A stretch of DNA of 64,000 nt from Bacteroidales bacterium (GTDB lineage: Bacteria > Bacteroidota > Bacteroidia > Bacteroidales > UBA4417). A program made the translations under genes and the position numbers. This document shows positions 8,629-17,571 of this stretch, piece by piece; within the stretch, counting starts at the first letter, position 1; every line of letters starts with the position of its first letter. Under the pieces are notes generated by a model that worked only from the letters and a program-made list of their open reading frames with translations, was not told where the DNA came from and ran no database searches. The stretch spans positions 62,001 through 126,000 of the forward strand of contig JADJHD010000017.1 of NCBI GenBank assembly GCA_016707705.1. Reading direction: 5' to 3'.

Positions 8629-11376
8629 ATGGATAAACTTCTTGATGCAAATCTATTTTCATTGATCGATTCCACACTGGAAGAAGATGCGAAAAATGGT
8701 TTTTACAACAAAGTATTGGAGAACAGGCAGCGTCCTGAGTTTCTCGAAGAGCCGGAAATCAAACCAATTGAAATTCATCAAGAAAAGATAGAATTACAAC
8801 CTAAAATGCAAAATACACAAGATACAGTCAAAGTAGAAAAGACCACGCTAAAGGCTTACTCACATGAGGAAGTTTTAGCGGCAGCAACGGAGTACTTCAA
8901 GGGTGACACCCTGGCAGCAAGTGTCTGGATGAATAAGTACGCCCTGAAGGATAGCGACGGTAATGTTTATGAATTGACCCCTGATGATATGCACCGTCGT
9001 CTGGCAAGAGAAGTAGCACGCATCGAACGCAAATATGTTAATCCGCTATCTGAAGACGAGATTTTTGAACTCTTCAGGGATTTCCGCTATATCATTCCCC
9101 AGGGTAGTCCAATGGCCGGCATCGGCAATGATTTCCAGGTTTCCTCCCTTTCGAATTGCTTCGTAATCGGTGGAGATTCAAATCAGGATTCATACGGCGC
9201 CATCATGAAAGTTGATGAAGAACAGGTACAGCTGATGAAACGCCGTGGTGGTGTTGGTCACGACCTTTCACACATCCGTCCATCAGGCTCTCCGGTAAAG
9301 AACTCAGCTCTCACCTCCACCGGTATCGTTCCTTTCATGGAAAGATACAGCAACTCCACCCGTGAGGTTGCCCAGGATGGTCGCAGGGGAGCCCTGATGC
9401 TTTCCATCTCCATCAAGCATCCTGATTCCGAAAACTTCATTGATGCCAAGATGGTGCAGGGTAAAGTTACCGGCGCCAATGTTTCTGTGAAGATCGATGA
9501 TGAATTCATGATGGCAATAAAGGAAAACAAACCTTATCGCCAGCAATATCCAATTGATTCAAAGAACCCGGTGAAAGTGCAGGATATTGATCCACGCAAA
9601 CTCTGGGATAAAATCATTCATAATGCATGGCAGTCTGCCGAGCCGGGTGTTCTCTTCTGGGATACCATTATCCGCGAAGCTGTTCCTGATTGCTATGCTG
9701 ATCTGGGCTTCAAAACCCAATCCACAAACCCTTGCGGTGAAATTCCACTCTGTCCTTACGACAGCTGCCGCCTCCTTGCTCTGAACCTCTACAGCTACGT
9801 AGAAAATCCATTTACTCCACGCGCTTCCTTCAATGCTGAACTTTTTTCAAAGCATTCAAGGTATGCACTGCGTATCATGGACGATATCATCGATCTCGAA
9901 ATGGAAAAACTTGAGGGTATACTCTCCAAGGTAAATTCAGATCCGGAAGAATCAGAAATCAAACGCACTGAACAGCAACTCTGGGAAAAAATCAAGGAAA
10001 AAACCCTGCAGGGTCGTCGTACCGGTATTGGTATTACCGCTGAAGGTGATATGCTTGCCGCTCTTGGCCTTCGCTATGGCACTCCTGATGCTACCAATTT
10101 CAGCGTTAATGTTCACAGAAACCTGGCAATCGACGCATACGGTTCCTCTGTTGACCTTGCAGCTGAACGCGGAGCTTTCCCGATTTTCGATATCGAAAGG
10201 GAAAGAAACAATCCGTTCATCAACCGCATTCGTGAAGCTGCTCCTGAAGTTTATGAGAAAATGGAACAGTACGGCCGCAGGAATATCAGCATGCTTACTA
10301 TCGCCCCAACTGGCAGTGTAAGTATCTGTACTCAAACATCCTCCGGAATTGAGCCTGTTTTCATGGTTAGCTACAAGCGCCGCAGGAAAGTGAATCCCAA
10401 CGACAGGAATGTAAACGTTACCTTCGTTGATGAAGTTAATGATTCATGGGAAGAATATAATGTTTTCCACCCAAAATTCTTCGACTGGATGAGAGTTAAC
10501 GGCTATGATGTTGATGCAGCCAACTCCTATTCCGATGAGGAACTGAACGCCATTATCGAAAAATCACCTTACTTCAAGGCTACTTCCAACGATATCGACT
10601 GGGTTGCCAAAGTAAGCATGCAGGGCGCAATCCAGAAATGGGTTGACCATAGTATCAGCGTTACCGTAAACCTTCCCTCAGATGTAAATGAAGAGCTTGT
10701 TAGCGATGTTTACCGAACTGCATGGGAAAGTGGCTGCAAGGGTATGACCATTTACCGCGATGGTTCCCGTTCAGGTGTACTCGTTAGCAACGAGCCAAAA
10801 GTTACCACTGAAGAAGCTACCGAATTCAAGGAAACCAAAGCTCCTCCGCGCCCTGATGTACTTGAAGCCGATGTTGTTCGTTTCACAAACGAAAGTGAAA
10901 AATGGATTGCCGTTATCGGATTGCTCAATAACAAGCCTTATGAAATCTTTACCGGAAAAAGTGAGGATTTCTTCCTGCCCGAATGGGTGGAAAAAGGATG
11001 GGTTATCCGCCAGAAACGTGATGGAGACCGCACACTATATAATTTCCGCTACCAGGATCGTCAGGGCTACAAGGTGACATACGAAGGTTTGTCACGCACT
11101 TTTGAAAAAGAATACTGGAACTACGCCAAGCTGATCTCAGGAATCCTTCGTCATGGCATGCCTTTGCCATACGTAGTAAGCCTGATTGAAAACCTCACCT
11201 TCGACAGGGACTATATCACTACCTGGAAGAACGGTGTAATCCGCACACTTTCACGCTATATCAAGGAAGAACAGGAAACCGGCGAAAGTTGCCCGAAATG
11301 CAGTACAATTAATTCTCTTTACCGTAAGGAAGGTTGTATCTATTGCAAGAATTGCGATTATTCCAAATGTGGTTAA
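8629..11376 (+). CDS. nrdJ: adenosylcobalamin-dependent (class II) ribonucleoside-diphosphate reductase
   Basis: 915-aa class II ribonucleotide reductase that makes deoxyribonucleotides using adenosylcobalamin to generate the active-site radical, without oxygen. Visible motifs are SSLSNCFV with Cys177, the active-site signature NPCGEIPL with Cys369, the phosphate-binding region APTGSVSICTQTSSGIEPVF, and a C-terminal four-cysteine ribbon (CPKC...CIYCKNC) of the kind that recycles the active-site disulfide. Family members usually begin close to the SHEEVLAAATEYF segment; here about 75 extra acidic and polar residues precede it, with an alternative Met near residue 60. A hairpin terminator follows. 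The gene stands alone. Its B12 need matches the second cobalamin enzyme in the window, QueG. Confidence 0.93.
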   Translation: MDKLLDANLFSLIDSTLEEDAKNGFYNKVLENRQRPEFLEEPEIKPIEIHQEKIELQPKMQNTQDTVKVEKTTLKAYSHEEVLAAATEYFKGDTLAASVWMNKYALKDSDGNVYELTPDDMHRRLAREVARIERKYVNPLSEDEIFELFRDFRYIIPQGSPMAGIGNDFQVSSLSNCFVIGGDSNQDSYGAIMKVDEEQVQLMKRRGGVGHDLSHIRPSGSPVKNSALTSTGIVPFMERYSNSTREVAQDGRRGALMLSISIKHPDSENFIDAKMVQGKVTGANVSVKIDDEFMMAIKENKPYRQQYPIDSKNPVKVQDIDPRKLWDKIIHNAWQSAEPGVLFWDTIIREAVPDCYADLGFKTQSTNPCGEIPLCPYDSCRLLALNLYSYVENPFTPRASFNAELFSKHSRYALRIMDDIIDLEMEKLEGILSKVNSDPEESEIKRTEQQLWEKIKEKTLQGRRTGIGITAEGDMLAALGLRYGTPDATNFSVNVHRNLAIDAYGSSVDLAAERGAFPIFDIERERNNPFINRIREAAPEVYEKMEQYGRRNISMLTIAPTGSVSICTQTSSGIEPVFMVSYKRRRKVNPNDRNVNVTFVDEVNDSWEEYNVFHPKFFDWMRVNGYDVDAANSYSDEELNAIIEKSPYFKATSNDIDWVAKVSMQGAIQKWVDHSISVTVNLPSDVNEELVSDVYRTAWESGCKGMTIYRDGSRSGVLVSNEPKVTTEEATEFKETKAPPRPDVLEADVVRFTNESEKWIAVIGLLNNKPYEIFTGKSEDFFLPEWVEKGWVIRQKRDGDRTLYNFRYQDRQGYKVTYEGLSRTFEKEYWNYAKLISGILRHGMPLPYVVSLIENLTFDRDYITTWKNGVIRTLSRYIKEEQETGESCPKCSTINSLYRKEGCIYCKNCDYSKCG

Positions 11377-11432
11377 GATATCAGGACAAGCATTCCTGGT
11401 GATTATCTGAGAACATGCTTACTTCTGCCTAA

Positions 11433-11470
11433 AACCCCATGATCGGTAACGATTGTGGGGTTGTTCATTT
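11433..11470 (+). terminator. intrinsic terminator after nrdJ
   Basis: A perfect 7-bp stem AACCCCA (11433-11439) / TGGGGTT (11456-11462) closes a 16-nt loop and is followed by GTTCATTT. It lies 57 bp past the nrdJ stop. The T-run is weak, so termination may be partial. Confidence 0.55.
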
Positions 11471-11520
11471 AAAGACAAAAGTAAAAAGACAAAAGATAAA
11501 AAATGTGGAGATGTGAGGAT

Positions 11521-11675
11521 GCGCAGCGAAGCGAAGTCCCGTCACGTAGAGTTTAGCTAAAGGGCTAATGTTTGAAGTGACGGGATGAGGATGTGGAGAT
11601 GCGCAGCGAAGCGAAGTCCCGTCACGTAGAGTTTAGCTAAAGGGCTAATGTTTGAAGTGACGGGATGAGGATGTG
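11521..11675. repeat. 80-bp direct repeat, two copies, each an internally palindromic hairpin
   Basis: Two essentially identical copies (11521-11595 and 11601-11675, spacing exactly 80 bp) lie in the 544-bp gap downstream of nrdJ. Each copy contains an outer inverted repeat TCCCGTCAC / GTGACGGGA and, inside it, a second pair TTAGC / GCTAA around TAAAGG. The DNA or its transcript could therefore fold as a two-level hairpin. No reading frame runs through both copies. The rest of the gap (to 11920) is low-complexity A-rich sequence, a TCCGCCGGCTGGCGGA palindrome at 11786-11801 and a CCCCGAAC-rich tail. Confidence 0.8.
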
Positions 11676-11920
11676 ATAATTTGAAAATTTGAAAATGATA
11701 ATTGTGGAAATGTGTCCGATGGTGGGAAGATGGGAATGAAAGGGAATTTTACAATTACTTAATCAGTGATAATCTGTTTCATCTGTCCGCCGGCTGGCGG
11801 ATCTGTGTTCTAATAATTGCTACTTGCTAAATTATTGAACCACTAAGGCACTTATCTACTGAGTCAGGCACAAAGAGATACTGCACACCCCGAACTTCGA
11901 ACCCCGAACCCCAAACATTT

Positions 11921-12319
11921 TCAAAAATGCAGCTTGTGGTAGTCAAAAGTCTTGTTTTCACGGTAGCTATGGACCTTGGCAGCAATGACCAGGAAAATTT
12001 TCAGGTCGTTTTTCTCGAACCAGTTGATGGCCTCAGGCTTGCGATTGCAGGCATCAGAAAGTAAAGCCAGAATTTTGAAATCATTAGCCACCAGCCAGTT
12101 GTAGGCTTCCACCTTGCCATCAATCGCCTGGTCCAAGGCTGCATATTGTGGGTAACCATTCCGCATCAGCCAAACGAACGCCTGCTCACTGCCACAGATT
12201 GCACTCGACAAAGCTGCAAGCTCAGGGTAGCCGTTGGCCAGCAACCAATTAAGAATCTCGGTATTTCCGGAAAGCGTTTCAGCAAACGCGATTAAAATTT
12301 TCGGTGGATAGTCAAGCAT
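11921..12319 (-). CDS. hypothetical protein made of four ~33-aa repeats
   Basis: 132-aa protein without a recognised family. It is built from four helical repeats of about 33 residues, each with a W/F-LxxNGY-like core: ILNWLLANGYPELAALSSAI, AFVWLMRNGYPQYAALDQAI, AYNWLVANDFKILALLSDAC and AINWFEKNDLKIFLVIAAKV. This suggests a small solenoid, probably for protein-protein contact. There is no signal peptide or membrane segment. It lies upstream-to-downstream behind the radical SAM gene on the same strand (80-bp gap), so co-transcription is possible. I cannot assign a function. Confidence 0.65.
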   Translation of the reverse strand: MLDYPPKILIAFAETLSGNTEILNWLLANGYPELAALSSAICGSEQAFVWLMRNGYPQYAALDQAIDGKVEAYNWLVANDFKILALLSDACNRKPEAINWFEKNDLKIFLVIAAKVHSYRENKTFDYHKLHF

Positions 12320-12399
12320 GATGAACGGAAAGGGTATACTAAAGATACAACGAAACTTCCACTGGAATCAATATTCCAACATCAAAAAAGCGGGTTCTA

Positions 12400-13176
12400 T
12401 TAAAAAACCTGTGCCGGAATCCCTAGTGCAATCACCTGATCAGCAATACTCTGCAACTCTTCCTGACTCACCTTTTCAAGAGTGGCGTAAGGAGTTAACC
12501 TGTCAATAGGATAAAGCATTACGTTCTTCGGCTTAATCCTGACAAGGAGCTTAAGCCAGGCAGCTACCTCCTCCGGAACGGTGTTGTCAACAGCTTTTTC
12601 TGCAATCATTCCTCTCAGGAAGAGTGTCTGGATAATCAGATTGCCCTCGAATTCAACGAGACGATCTACAACTTCCTCCAGACTGATATGGTTCACCGGA
12701 CGATTTATAGCCTGGAAAGTCTCATTGGTGCCTGCATCCAGCTTCAGGACGTTATTATCGGCTTTAAGAAGGGCATCCTTCACCTTTGCTCGGTTCAAAA
12801 GGGTGGCATTGGAAAGGACAGTAATCTGGGCATTGGGAAAATACTTATCCCTGAGGACAATCACTCCGTCAATAATGCTTTCAAAATCAGGATGCATGGT
12901 AGGTTCACCATTGCCGGCAAAAGTGATGGCATCAGGAATAACGTTATTGGATTTTAAGCCCTGGAGACGGCTTTCAAGCGCAGTAAGTATCTGTTCCAGT
13001 TTATAAAGCCCGGGCTTGCTCCCCTTTTCATGACCTGTAAGTCCGCATTCACAGTAAATGCAGTCAAAAGAACAGAGTTTCGAGGTCAGTGGCAGTAGAT
13101 TGATTCCCAAGGAAATGCCAAACCTGCGGCTCTTTACCGGGCCGAAAATAATCTCATCAAACAGACTTCCTGACAT
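12400..13176 (-). CDS. radical SAM protein (COG0731-like)
   Basis: 258-aa radical S-adenosylmethionine enzyme. The CxxxCxxC iron-sulfur motif is present as CSFDCIYC, followed by the glycine-rich SAM-binding GNGEPTMHP and by VLSNATLL. The family resembles wyosine-type and activase-like radical SAM proteins of COG0731, but the substrate is unknown. The frame is open 14 codons further upstream (to 13218). A Bacteroidetes -7 box (TACCTTTG, complement of 13193-13200) falls inside that extension, so the start MSGSLFDEIIFGPV at 13176 is preferred. Confidence 0.8.
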   Translation of the reverse strand: MSGSLFDEIIFGPVKSRRFGISLGINLLPLTSKLCSFDCIYCECGLTGHEKGSKPGLYKLEQILTALESRLQGLKSNNVIPDAITFAGNGEPTMHPDFESIIDGVIVLRDKYFPNAQITVLSNATLLNRAKVKDALLKADNNVLKLDAGTNETFQAINRPVNHISLEEVVDRLVEFEGNLIIQTLFLRGMIAEKAVDNTVPEEVAAWLKLLVRIKPKNVMLYPIDRLTPYATLEKVSQEELQSIADQVIALGIPAQVF

Positions 13177-13192
13177 ATTAGCAATTTTGCTG

Positions 13193-13200
13193 CAAAGGTA
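13193..13200 (-). promoter_or_regulatory. TAnnTTTG -7 box upstream of the radical SAM gene
   Basis: On the minus strand TACCTTTG lies 16 bp before the ATG at 13176, matching the Bacteroidetes -7 consensus TAnnTTTG. No clear -33 TTG at standard spacing was found. It supports the shorter start of the gene. Confidence 0.4.
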
Positions 13201-13315
13201 ATTCTTTCTGAGCCCCAACTCAGTTGAAAACTGCTTCGAGGTTAATCTGTCTCAGATGAAAGGAAATCTTCATTAATCCTAAAAATGTTTATTTTTGAAA
13301 TGTAAAATCCTTTGA

Positions 13316-14290
13316 ATGATTACCCTTGATCAGATAAAAGCCCCGATAGCCCCCCATATCGAAGAATTTGAGAAGCATTTCCGGAGTTCGATGAAAAGCC
13401 CGGTACCCTTGCTCGATACCATCACACGCTATATCATCAAACGGAAAGGAAAGCAAATGCGGCCTATGTTCGTATTCCTTTCTGCCAAGGTGTGCGGTGA
13501 AGTCAGCGAAAGCACCTTCAGGGCTGCTTCGCTTATTGAACTGCTTCATACGGCAACCCTCATCCATGATGATGTAGTTGATGATTCCAACGAGCGCAGA
13601 GGTTTCTTCTCCCTGAATGCCCTCTGGAAAAACAAGATTGCTGTCCTGGTTGGAGATTTCCTCCTCTCCAAGGGCTTGCTTCTCGCACTCGAACATGATG
13701 AATTCCAGCTTCTTAAGATTGTTTCCAATGCCACCCGTGAAATGAGCGAAGGAGAGCTGCTCCAGATAGAAAAAGCCCGCAAACTGGATATTGAAGAATC
13801 CATCTATTTCGAGATTATCAGAAAAAAGACTGCTTCCCTTATCGCTTCCTGCTGCGCCAGTGGAGCCAAATCAGTGAATGCATCAGAAGAGATGATACAG
13901 AAAATGCATCAGTTTGGAGAATATGTGGGCATTGCATTCCAGATCAAGGATGACCTATTCGATTATGAGAAGAACCTTGACACCGGCAAGCCCAATGGCA
14001 TAGATATCAAGGAGAAAAAGATGACCCTTCCGCTCATCTATATGCTGAATAATTCTACCTGGATTGAGAAACGCCGGGCAATGAATATTGTCAAGAACCA
14101 CAATAACGAGCCTGAAAAGGTTGCCGAACTGATACAAAAGGTAAACGAAAGCAAGGGAATTGAATATGCTGTCCAAAAAATGAAGGAATATCAGTCCAAG
14201 GCATTCGATCTGCTCAACACCTTCCCCGAAAGTCCTTCCCGCTGCTCACTGGAACAGCTTGTAATTTTTACCACTGAACGCAAACATTAA
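13316..14290 (+). CDS. polyprenyl diphosphate synthase (all-trans)
   Basis: 324-aa isoprenyl diphosphate synthase that chains isopentenyl units onto an allylic diphosphate, probably making the side chain of menaquinone. Both aspartate-rich metal-binding motifs are seen: the first as LIHDDVVDDSNERRG (about residue 82) and the second as FQIKDDLFDYE (about residue 210). The KxxK-type basic residues in the N-terminal KGKQMRPM also match. The length is normal for octaprenyl/heptaprenyl synthases (IspB/HepT type). Product length cannot be read reliably from the sequence. A TATTTTTG box (13290-13297) lies just before the gene. Confidence 0.9.
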   Translation: MITLDQIKAPIAPHIEEFEKHFRSSMKSPVPLLDTITRYIIKRKGKQMRPMFVFLSAKVCGEVSESTFRAASLIELLHTATLIHDDVVDDSNERRGFFSLNALWKNKIAVLVGDFLLSKGLLLALEHDEFQLLKIVSNATREMSEGELLQIEKARKLDIEESIYFEIIRKKTASLIASCCASGAKSVNASEEMIQKMHQFGEYVGIAFQIKDDLFDYEKNLDTGKPNGIDIKEKKMTLPLIYMLNNSTWIEKRRAMNIVKNHNNEPEKVAELIQKVNESKGIEYAVQKMKEYQSKAFDLLNTFPESPSRCSLEQLVIFTTERKH

Positions 14291-14478
14291 TTTCTGTTTC
14301 CTTTCTCTTGAATGGGATAATGAGTTTCCCGGAAAAATTTTCCTGTCCATCGATTTCTTAAATACCAGATACGAATTCCTGAAAAATTCCGTTTGAAGGT
14401 TGCTGTTCAAATGACAAAGCCTGCCAATTTTTGGCTATAGCAACCTGAGAACCACCTCAAACGCAAACATCTCCCAAT

Positions 14479-15591
14479 ATGAATCACGCCCCGCGAACGG
14501 CTTTCATTTTCTTCATCCTTCTCTTTGTCCTTTCACAGCCTGTGTTTTCGCAAACTACCACCGAATACTATGCTAATGGCAGGAAAAAAGCCCAGGGTAT
14601 GCTGGTAAACGGGACTAAGGAAGGCTTGTGGTATGCATTCGATACTGCAGGAATCAAGAATGAGGAGCACACCTATGTCAAGGGTGTCCTTGAAGGAAAG
14701 GTTACCCGCTGGCATAAAAATGGGAAAAAGGAGTTTGAAGGAACTTTTGTCCATGGGAAACTCAACGGACTGGGTTACTGGTGGACTCCTGATGGTAAAC
14801 CCGATATGAACGGCAAACTGATTGAAGATCTTCAGGATAGCATCTGGTGCTTTTATCATCCTACCGGCAAACCCGGAAGCATAGGAAGTTTTGTCTCGGG
14901 AAAACAGAACGGAAGCTGGACTTACTTCTATGATACCGGAGAGAAGTGGAAAACAGGATCATTTACCGATGGAAAGAAAAGCGGAAAATGGGTTTTTTAC
15001 TATACTGACGGGAAAATCCATCATATCGGGGAATACAGGAATGAAAAGGAAGAAGGCTGCTGGGTGAGCTGGTTTCAGAACGGACAGGTCAAGGACTCAG
15101 GCAACTACGACAGCGGCCGCATGGTAAACACCTGGAAAGGCTGGTTTGAGAGTGGAATGAGGCAATACATTGCCAACTATCTTCTCGGCAAGAAGGAAGG
15201 GCTCTATCAGTCCTGGTATGAAAATGGGAACCGGAAATCGGAAGGAAGCTATGCTGCTGATCTCAAGAACGGCAAATGGACGGAATGGTATGAATCAGGA
15301 AAGATGAGTGAAACTGGTTCCTGGATCAATGGCAGCAGGGATGGATACTGGGTTTATTTTGACCCGGACGGACAAAAAATAAGGGAGGAAGCTTTTAAGA
15401 TGGGCAGGCAAAATGGCAAATGGGTCTCCTACTATGCCAATGGAAGTGAACAGGGCGAAGGATTCTATATCGACCAGGCCAAAGATGGAATATGGCAGTA
15501 CTGGGATGAACAGGGCAAACTGGTGTACAGGGCTGAATTCAAGCTTGGACAAAAAATCAAGGAAAAACGATACGGCGACGCTAAGGAATAA
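14479..15591 (+). CDS. YwqK/MORN-variant repeat secreted protein
   Basis: 370-aa exported protein composed almost wholly of MORN-variant repeats of about 23 residues (for example GKKEGLYQSWYENGNRKSEG, NGKWTEWYESGKMSETG, NGKWVSYYANGSEQGEG). Databases often label such proteins YwqK-family antitoxin, a name that rests on little evidence for the Bacteroidetes members. Residues 1-25 are a signal peptide (FFILLFVLSQPVFSQ), placing it in the periplasm or outside. The repeats should make a long twisted beta sheet. No toxin gene is next to it. The downstream CAP protein and barrel protein are on the same strand within 80 bp, perhaps forming a loose operon. Confidence 0.8.
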   Translation: MNHAPRTAFIFFILLFVLSQPVFSQTTTEYYANGRKKAQGMLVNGTKEGLWYAFDTAGIKNEEHTYVKGVLEGKVTRWHKNGKKEFEGTFVHGKLNGLGYWWTPDGKPDMNGKLIEDLQDSIWCFYHPTGKPGSIGSFVSGKQNGSWTYFYDTGEKWKTGSFTDGKKSGKWVFYYTDGKIHHIGEYRNEKEEGCWVSWFQNGQVKDSGNYDSGRMVNTWKGWFESGMRQYIANYLLGKKEGLYQSWYENGNRKSEGSYAADLKNGKWTEWYESGKMSETGSWINGSRDGYWVYFDPDGQKIREEAFKMGRQNGKWVSYYANGSEQGEGFYIDQAKDGIWQYWDEQGKLVYRAEFKLGQKIKEKRYGDAKE

Positions 15592-15666
15592 TCTCTACTC
15601 TTCTACTTACGTTTAATATTCCGGACATAGTTTGCCCGGCTTGTCTAACTTTTCAAAACTCCGAAA

Positions 15667-16275
15667 ATGAAGAGTACGTCCCTGTTTATTATTGCCGTTA
15701 TATTAATGTTTTATCCCCGGGCTGCCAAAGCTCAACAGGCCCCTGATCCTAAAAGCACATCAGGCTTTTGTCTGGATGAAACCGAAAGGCTTCTTGCAAA
15801 ACTTATTAATGAATATCGTGCCAGTAAAGGATTGCCGGCAGTTCCCCTATCTGCATCCCTTAGCAAGGTAGCCCAAATTCACAGCAAGGACCTAAATGGC
15901 CATCATGAATATGAAGGCAGATGCAACCTGCACAGCTGGTCGGCAGATGGAAGCTGGACTTCCTGCTGCTACACTCCTGACCACAGGCGGGCTTCCTGCA
16001 TGTGGGACAAGCCCCGGGAATTGACTGCCTACCCTGGTGATGGATTTGAGATTGCCTATTACAACAGTCGGCCTCCCGAAGATCCAATGGCTTATGCAAA
16101 GGATATCATAAATGGATGGAAGGGCAGTCATGGCCATAATGAGGTTATGGTGAACCTGGGGACCTGGAATGATGTAAGCTGGAAGGCAATGGGAATAGGC
16201 ATTTACAAGGGATATGCAACAGTTTGGTTCGGAGAAGTTCCGGATCCCACGGGGAATCCCGATATTTGCGAATAA
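15667..16275 (+). CDS. CAP (SCP-like) domain secreted protein
   Basis: 202-aa secreted protein with a CAP/SCP domain. A signal peptide covers about residues 1-22 (ending AKAQQ). The domain begins LLAKLINEYRASKGLPAV and continues with the conserved VAQIHSKDL helix. The usual His/Glu cavity residues are plausible in HEYEGRCN and SHGHNEVMVN, and it ends with the strand WKAMGIGIYKGYATVWFG. Several cysteines (CNLH, SCCY, SCMW) suggest disulfides. The biochemical role of bacterial CAP proteins varies and is unknown here. It is followed 17 bp later by a barrel gene, so co-expression is likely. Confidence 0.85.
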   Translation: MKSTSLFIIAVILMFYPRAAKAQQAPDPKSTSGFCLDETERLLAKLINEYRASKGLPAVPLSASLSKVAQIHSKDLNGHHEYEGRCNLHSWSADGSWTSCCYTPDHRRASCMWDKPRELTAYPGDGFEIAYYNSRPPEDPMAYAKDIINGWKGSHGHNEVMVNLGTWNDVSWKAMGIGIYKGYATVWFGEVPDPTGNPDICE

Positions 16276-16292
16276 ATCAGAGCTTTTTGAAA

Positions 16293-16913
16293 ATGAAAAA
16301 CATAGTAATCACTCTACTTGTTACCCTATCCCTCTTCGCCTGGAACAGCAGCAGAGCACAACTTTTTACAGGCGGATTCTCAGCCGGACTTTCAGCTACT
16401 CAGGTTGACGGTGATAGCCACAAAGGCTACAATAAGGCAGGAATCGTTGCAGGTGGATGGGTTAGCCTTAATTACAACGACCGCTCCTCCATTCACATGG
16501 GCATGAACTATATCATGAAAGGCAGCAAGCATAATCCGGATCCTGAAAATGGAGATTACACCTATCTGCTGATCCGTCTGGGCTATGTCGAAATGCCCAT
16601 TCTCTATCAGTACAGGATGAAAAGTGGCTTCTTTGTGGAAGTTGGCCCTTCACTTGGGGTGCTTCTTCATAGCTATACGGAAGCCTCTGATGGCACTACC
16701 ATAGGCCCGGCAAACAATTCCTTCAGACTCATTGACGTTTCTTTGCAGGCTGGTGTTGGCTATCGTTTCTCGGACAAAATCCGCCTGGCACTTTGCAATG
16801 GAAATTCCCTTGCTTCCATCAGGAAAGACCGTATTACCGGCGACCAGAGAAGGATCTTCGGCTACGGACAATACAACAATGTGATGGCACTCGAATTAAG
16901 CTACGCTCTCTAA
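16293..16913 (+). CDS. PorT-like outer membrane beta-barrel protein
   Basis: 206-aa small outer-membrane beta-barrel protein of the PorT-like family (outer membrane protein beta-barrel domain). Signal peptide residues 1-23 end SSRAQ. The mature part shows strands alternating with turns: GGFSAGLSATQVDGD, IHMGMNYIMKGS, VEMPILYQYRM, GFFVEVGPSLGVL and LQAGVGYRF. The start is set at the ATG at 16293 before the signal peptide; the frame is open further into the CAP gene but that segment is polar. Function is unknown; family members range from T9SS factors to generic barrels. Confidence 0.75.
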   Translation: MKNIVITLLVTLSLFAWNSSRAQLFTGGFSAGLSATQVDGDSHKGYNKAGIVAGGWVSLNYNDRSSIHMGMNYIMKGSKHNPDPENGDYTYLLIRLGYVEMPILYQYRMKSGFFVEVGPSLGVLLHSYTEASDGTTIGPANNSFRLIDVSLQAGVGYRFSDKIRLALCNGNSLASIRKDRITGDQRRIFGYGQYNNVMALELSYAL

Positions 16914-16966
16914 GCTTCGGAACCTTTTAAGATTATGCTTGTTTAATACAGGAGATACTTCGTATA

Positions 16967-17548
16967 ATGAATCAGAAACACAGGATAGTAGTTGCAGTCA
17001 CGGGAGCCAGCGGTTCCATCTATGCCAGGGTGCTTTTCGATAAATTAAAGCAACTTGATGCACAGATTGATGAGTGCGGAATCCTGTTTTCCGACAATGC
17101 CAAATTGGTGTGGCAGCATGAGCTGGGGAATCGGGATTATGAAAATCTCCCCTTCAGCAGCTATAAATCCGATGATTTCTTTGCACCCTTTGCTTCCGGA
17201 TCGGCGGGATACGACAGCATGATTGTTTGTCCGTGCAGCATGGGAACCCTGGGCCGCATTGCTTCCGGCATCTCCAATGACCTGCTTACCCGGGCTGCAG
17301 ATGTGATGTTGAAGGAACGGCAGAAATTAGTGCTGGTTATTCGTGAAACCCCTTATAACCTGGTGCATATCAATAATATGAAAACAGTCACCGAAGCCGG
17401 AGGGATACTTTGTCCAGCTACCCCTTCCTTTTACAGCAAGCCTTCTACTTTTGAGGAACTTGCTGCCACCGTAGTCGACAGGGCACTTAGCCTTGCTGGA
17501 TTCAGTATTAAGGGATATGAATGGGGGAAACAGGGTTCAGCAGACTGA
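16967..17548 (+). CDS. ubiX: UbiX family flavin prenyltransferase
   Basis: 193-aa flavin prenyltransferase, which joins dimethylallyl phosphate to FMN to make the prenylated flavin cofactor of UbiD-type decarboxylases. The N-terminal FMN-binding motif VAVTGASGSIYARVL, the SAGYDSMIVCPCSMGTLGRIA segment and the conserved VIRETPYNLVHINNM stretch are all present. Length is typical (about 190). No ubiD lies in the window, so the partner decarboxylase must be elsewhere. Confidence 0.9.
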   Translation: MNQKHRIVVAVTGASGSIYARVLFDKLKQLDAQIDECGILFSDNAKLVWQHELGNRDYENLPFSSYKSDDFFAPFASGSAGYDSMIVCPCSMGTLGRIASGISNDLLTRAADVMLKERQKLVLVIRETPYNLVHINNMKTVTEAGGILCPATPSFYSKPSTFEELAATVVDRALSLAGFSIKGYEWGKQGSAD

Positions 17549-17571
17549 ACTTCAAATCTTACGGAAATCAT

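Noticed and set aside
14479..15591. Antitoxin of a toxin-antitoxin pair
   Set aside because: The YwqK label comes from database naming. The protein has a signal peptide, is all MORN-like repeats, and has no toxin gene next to it.
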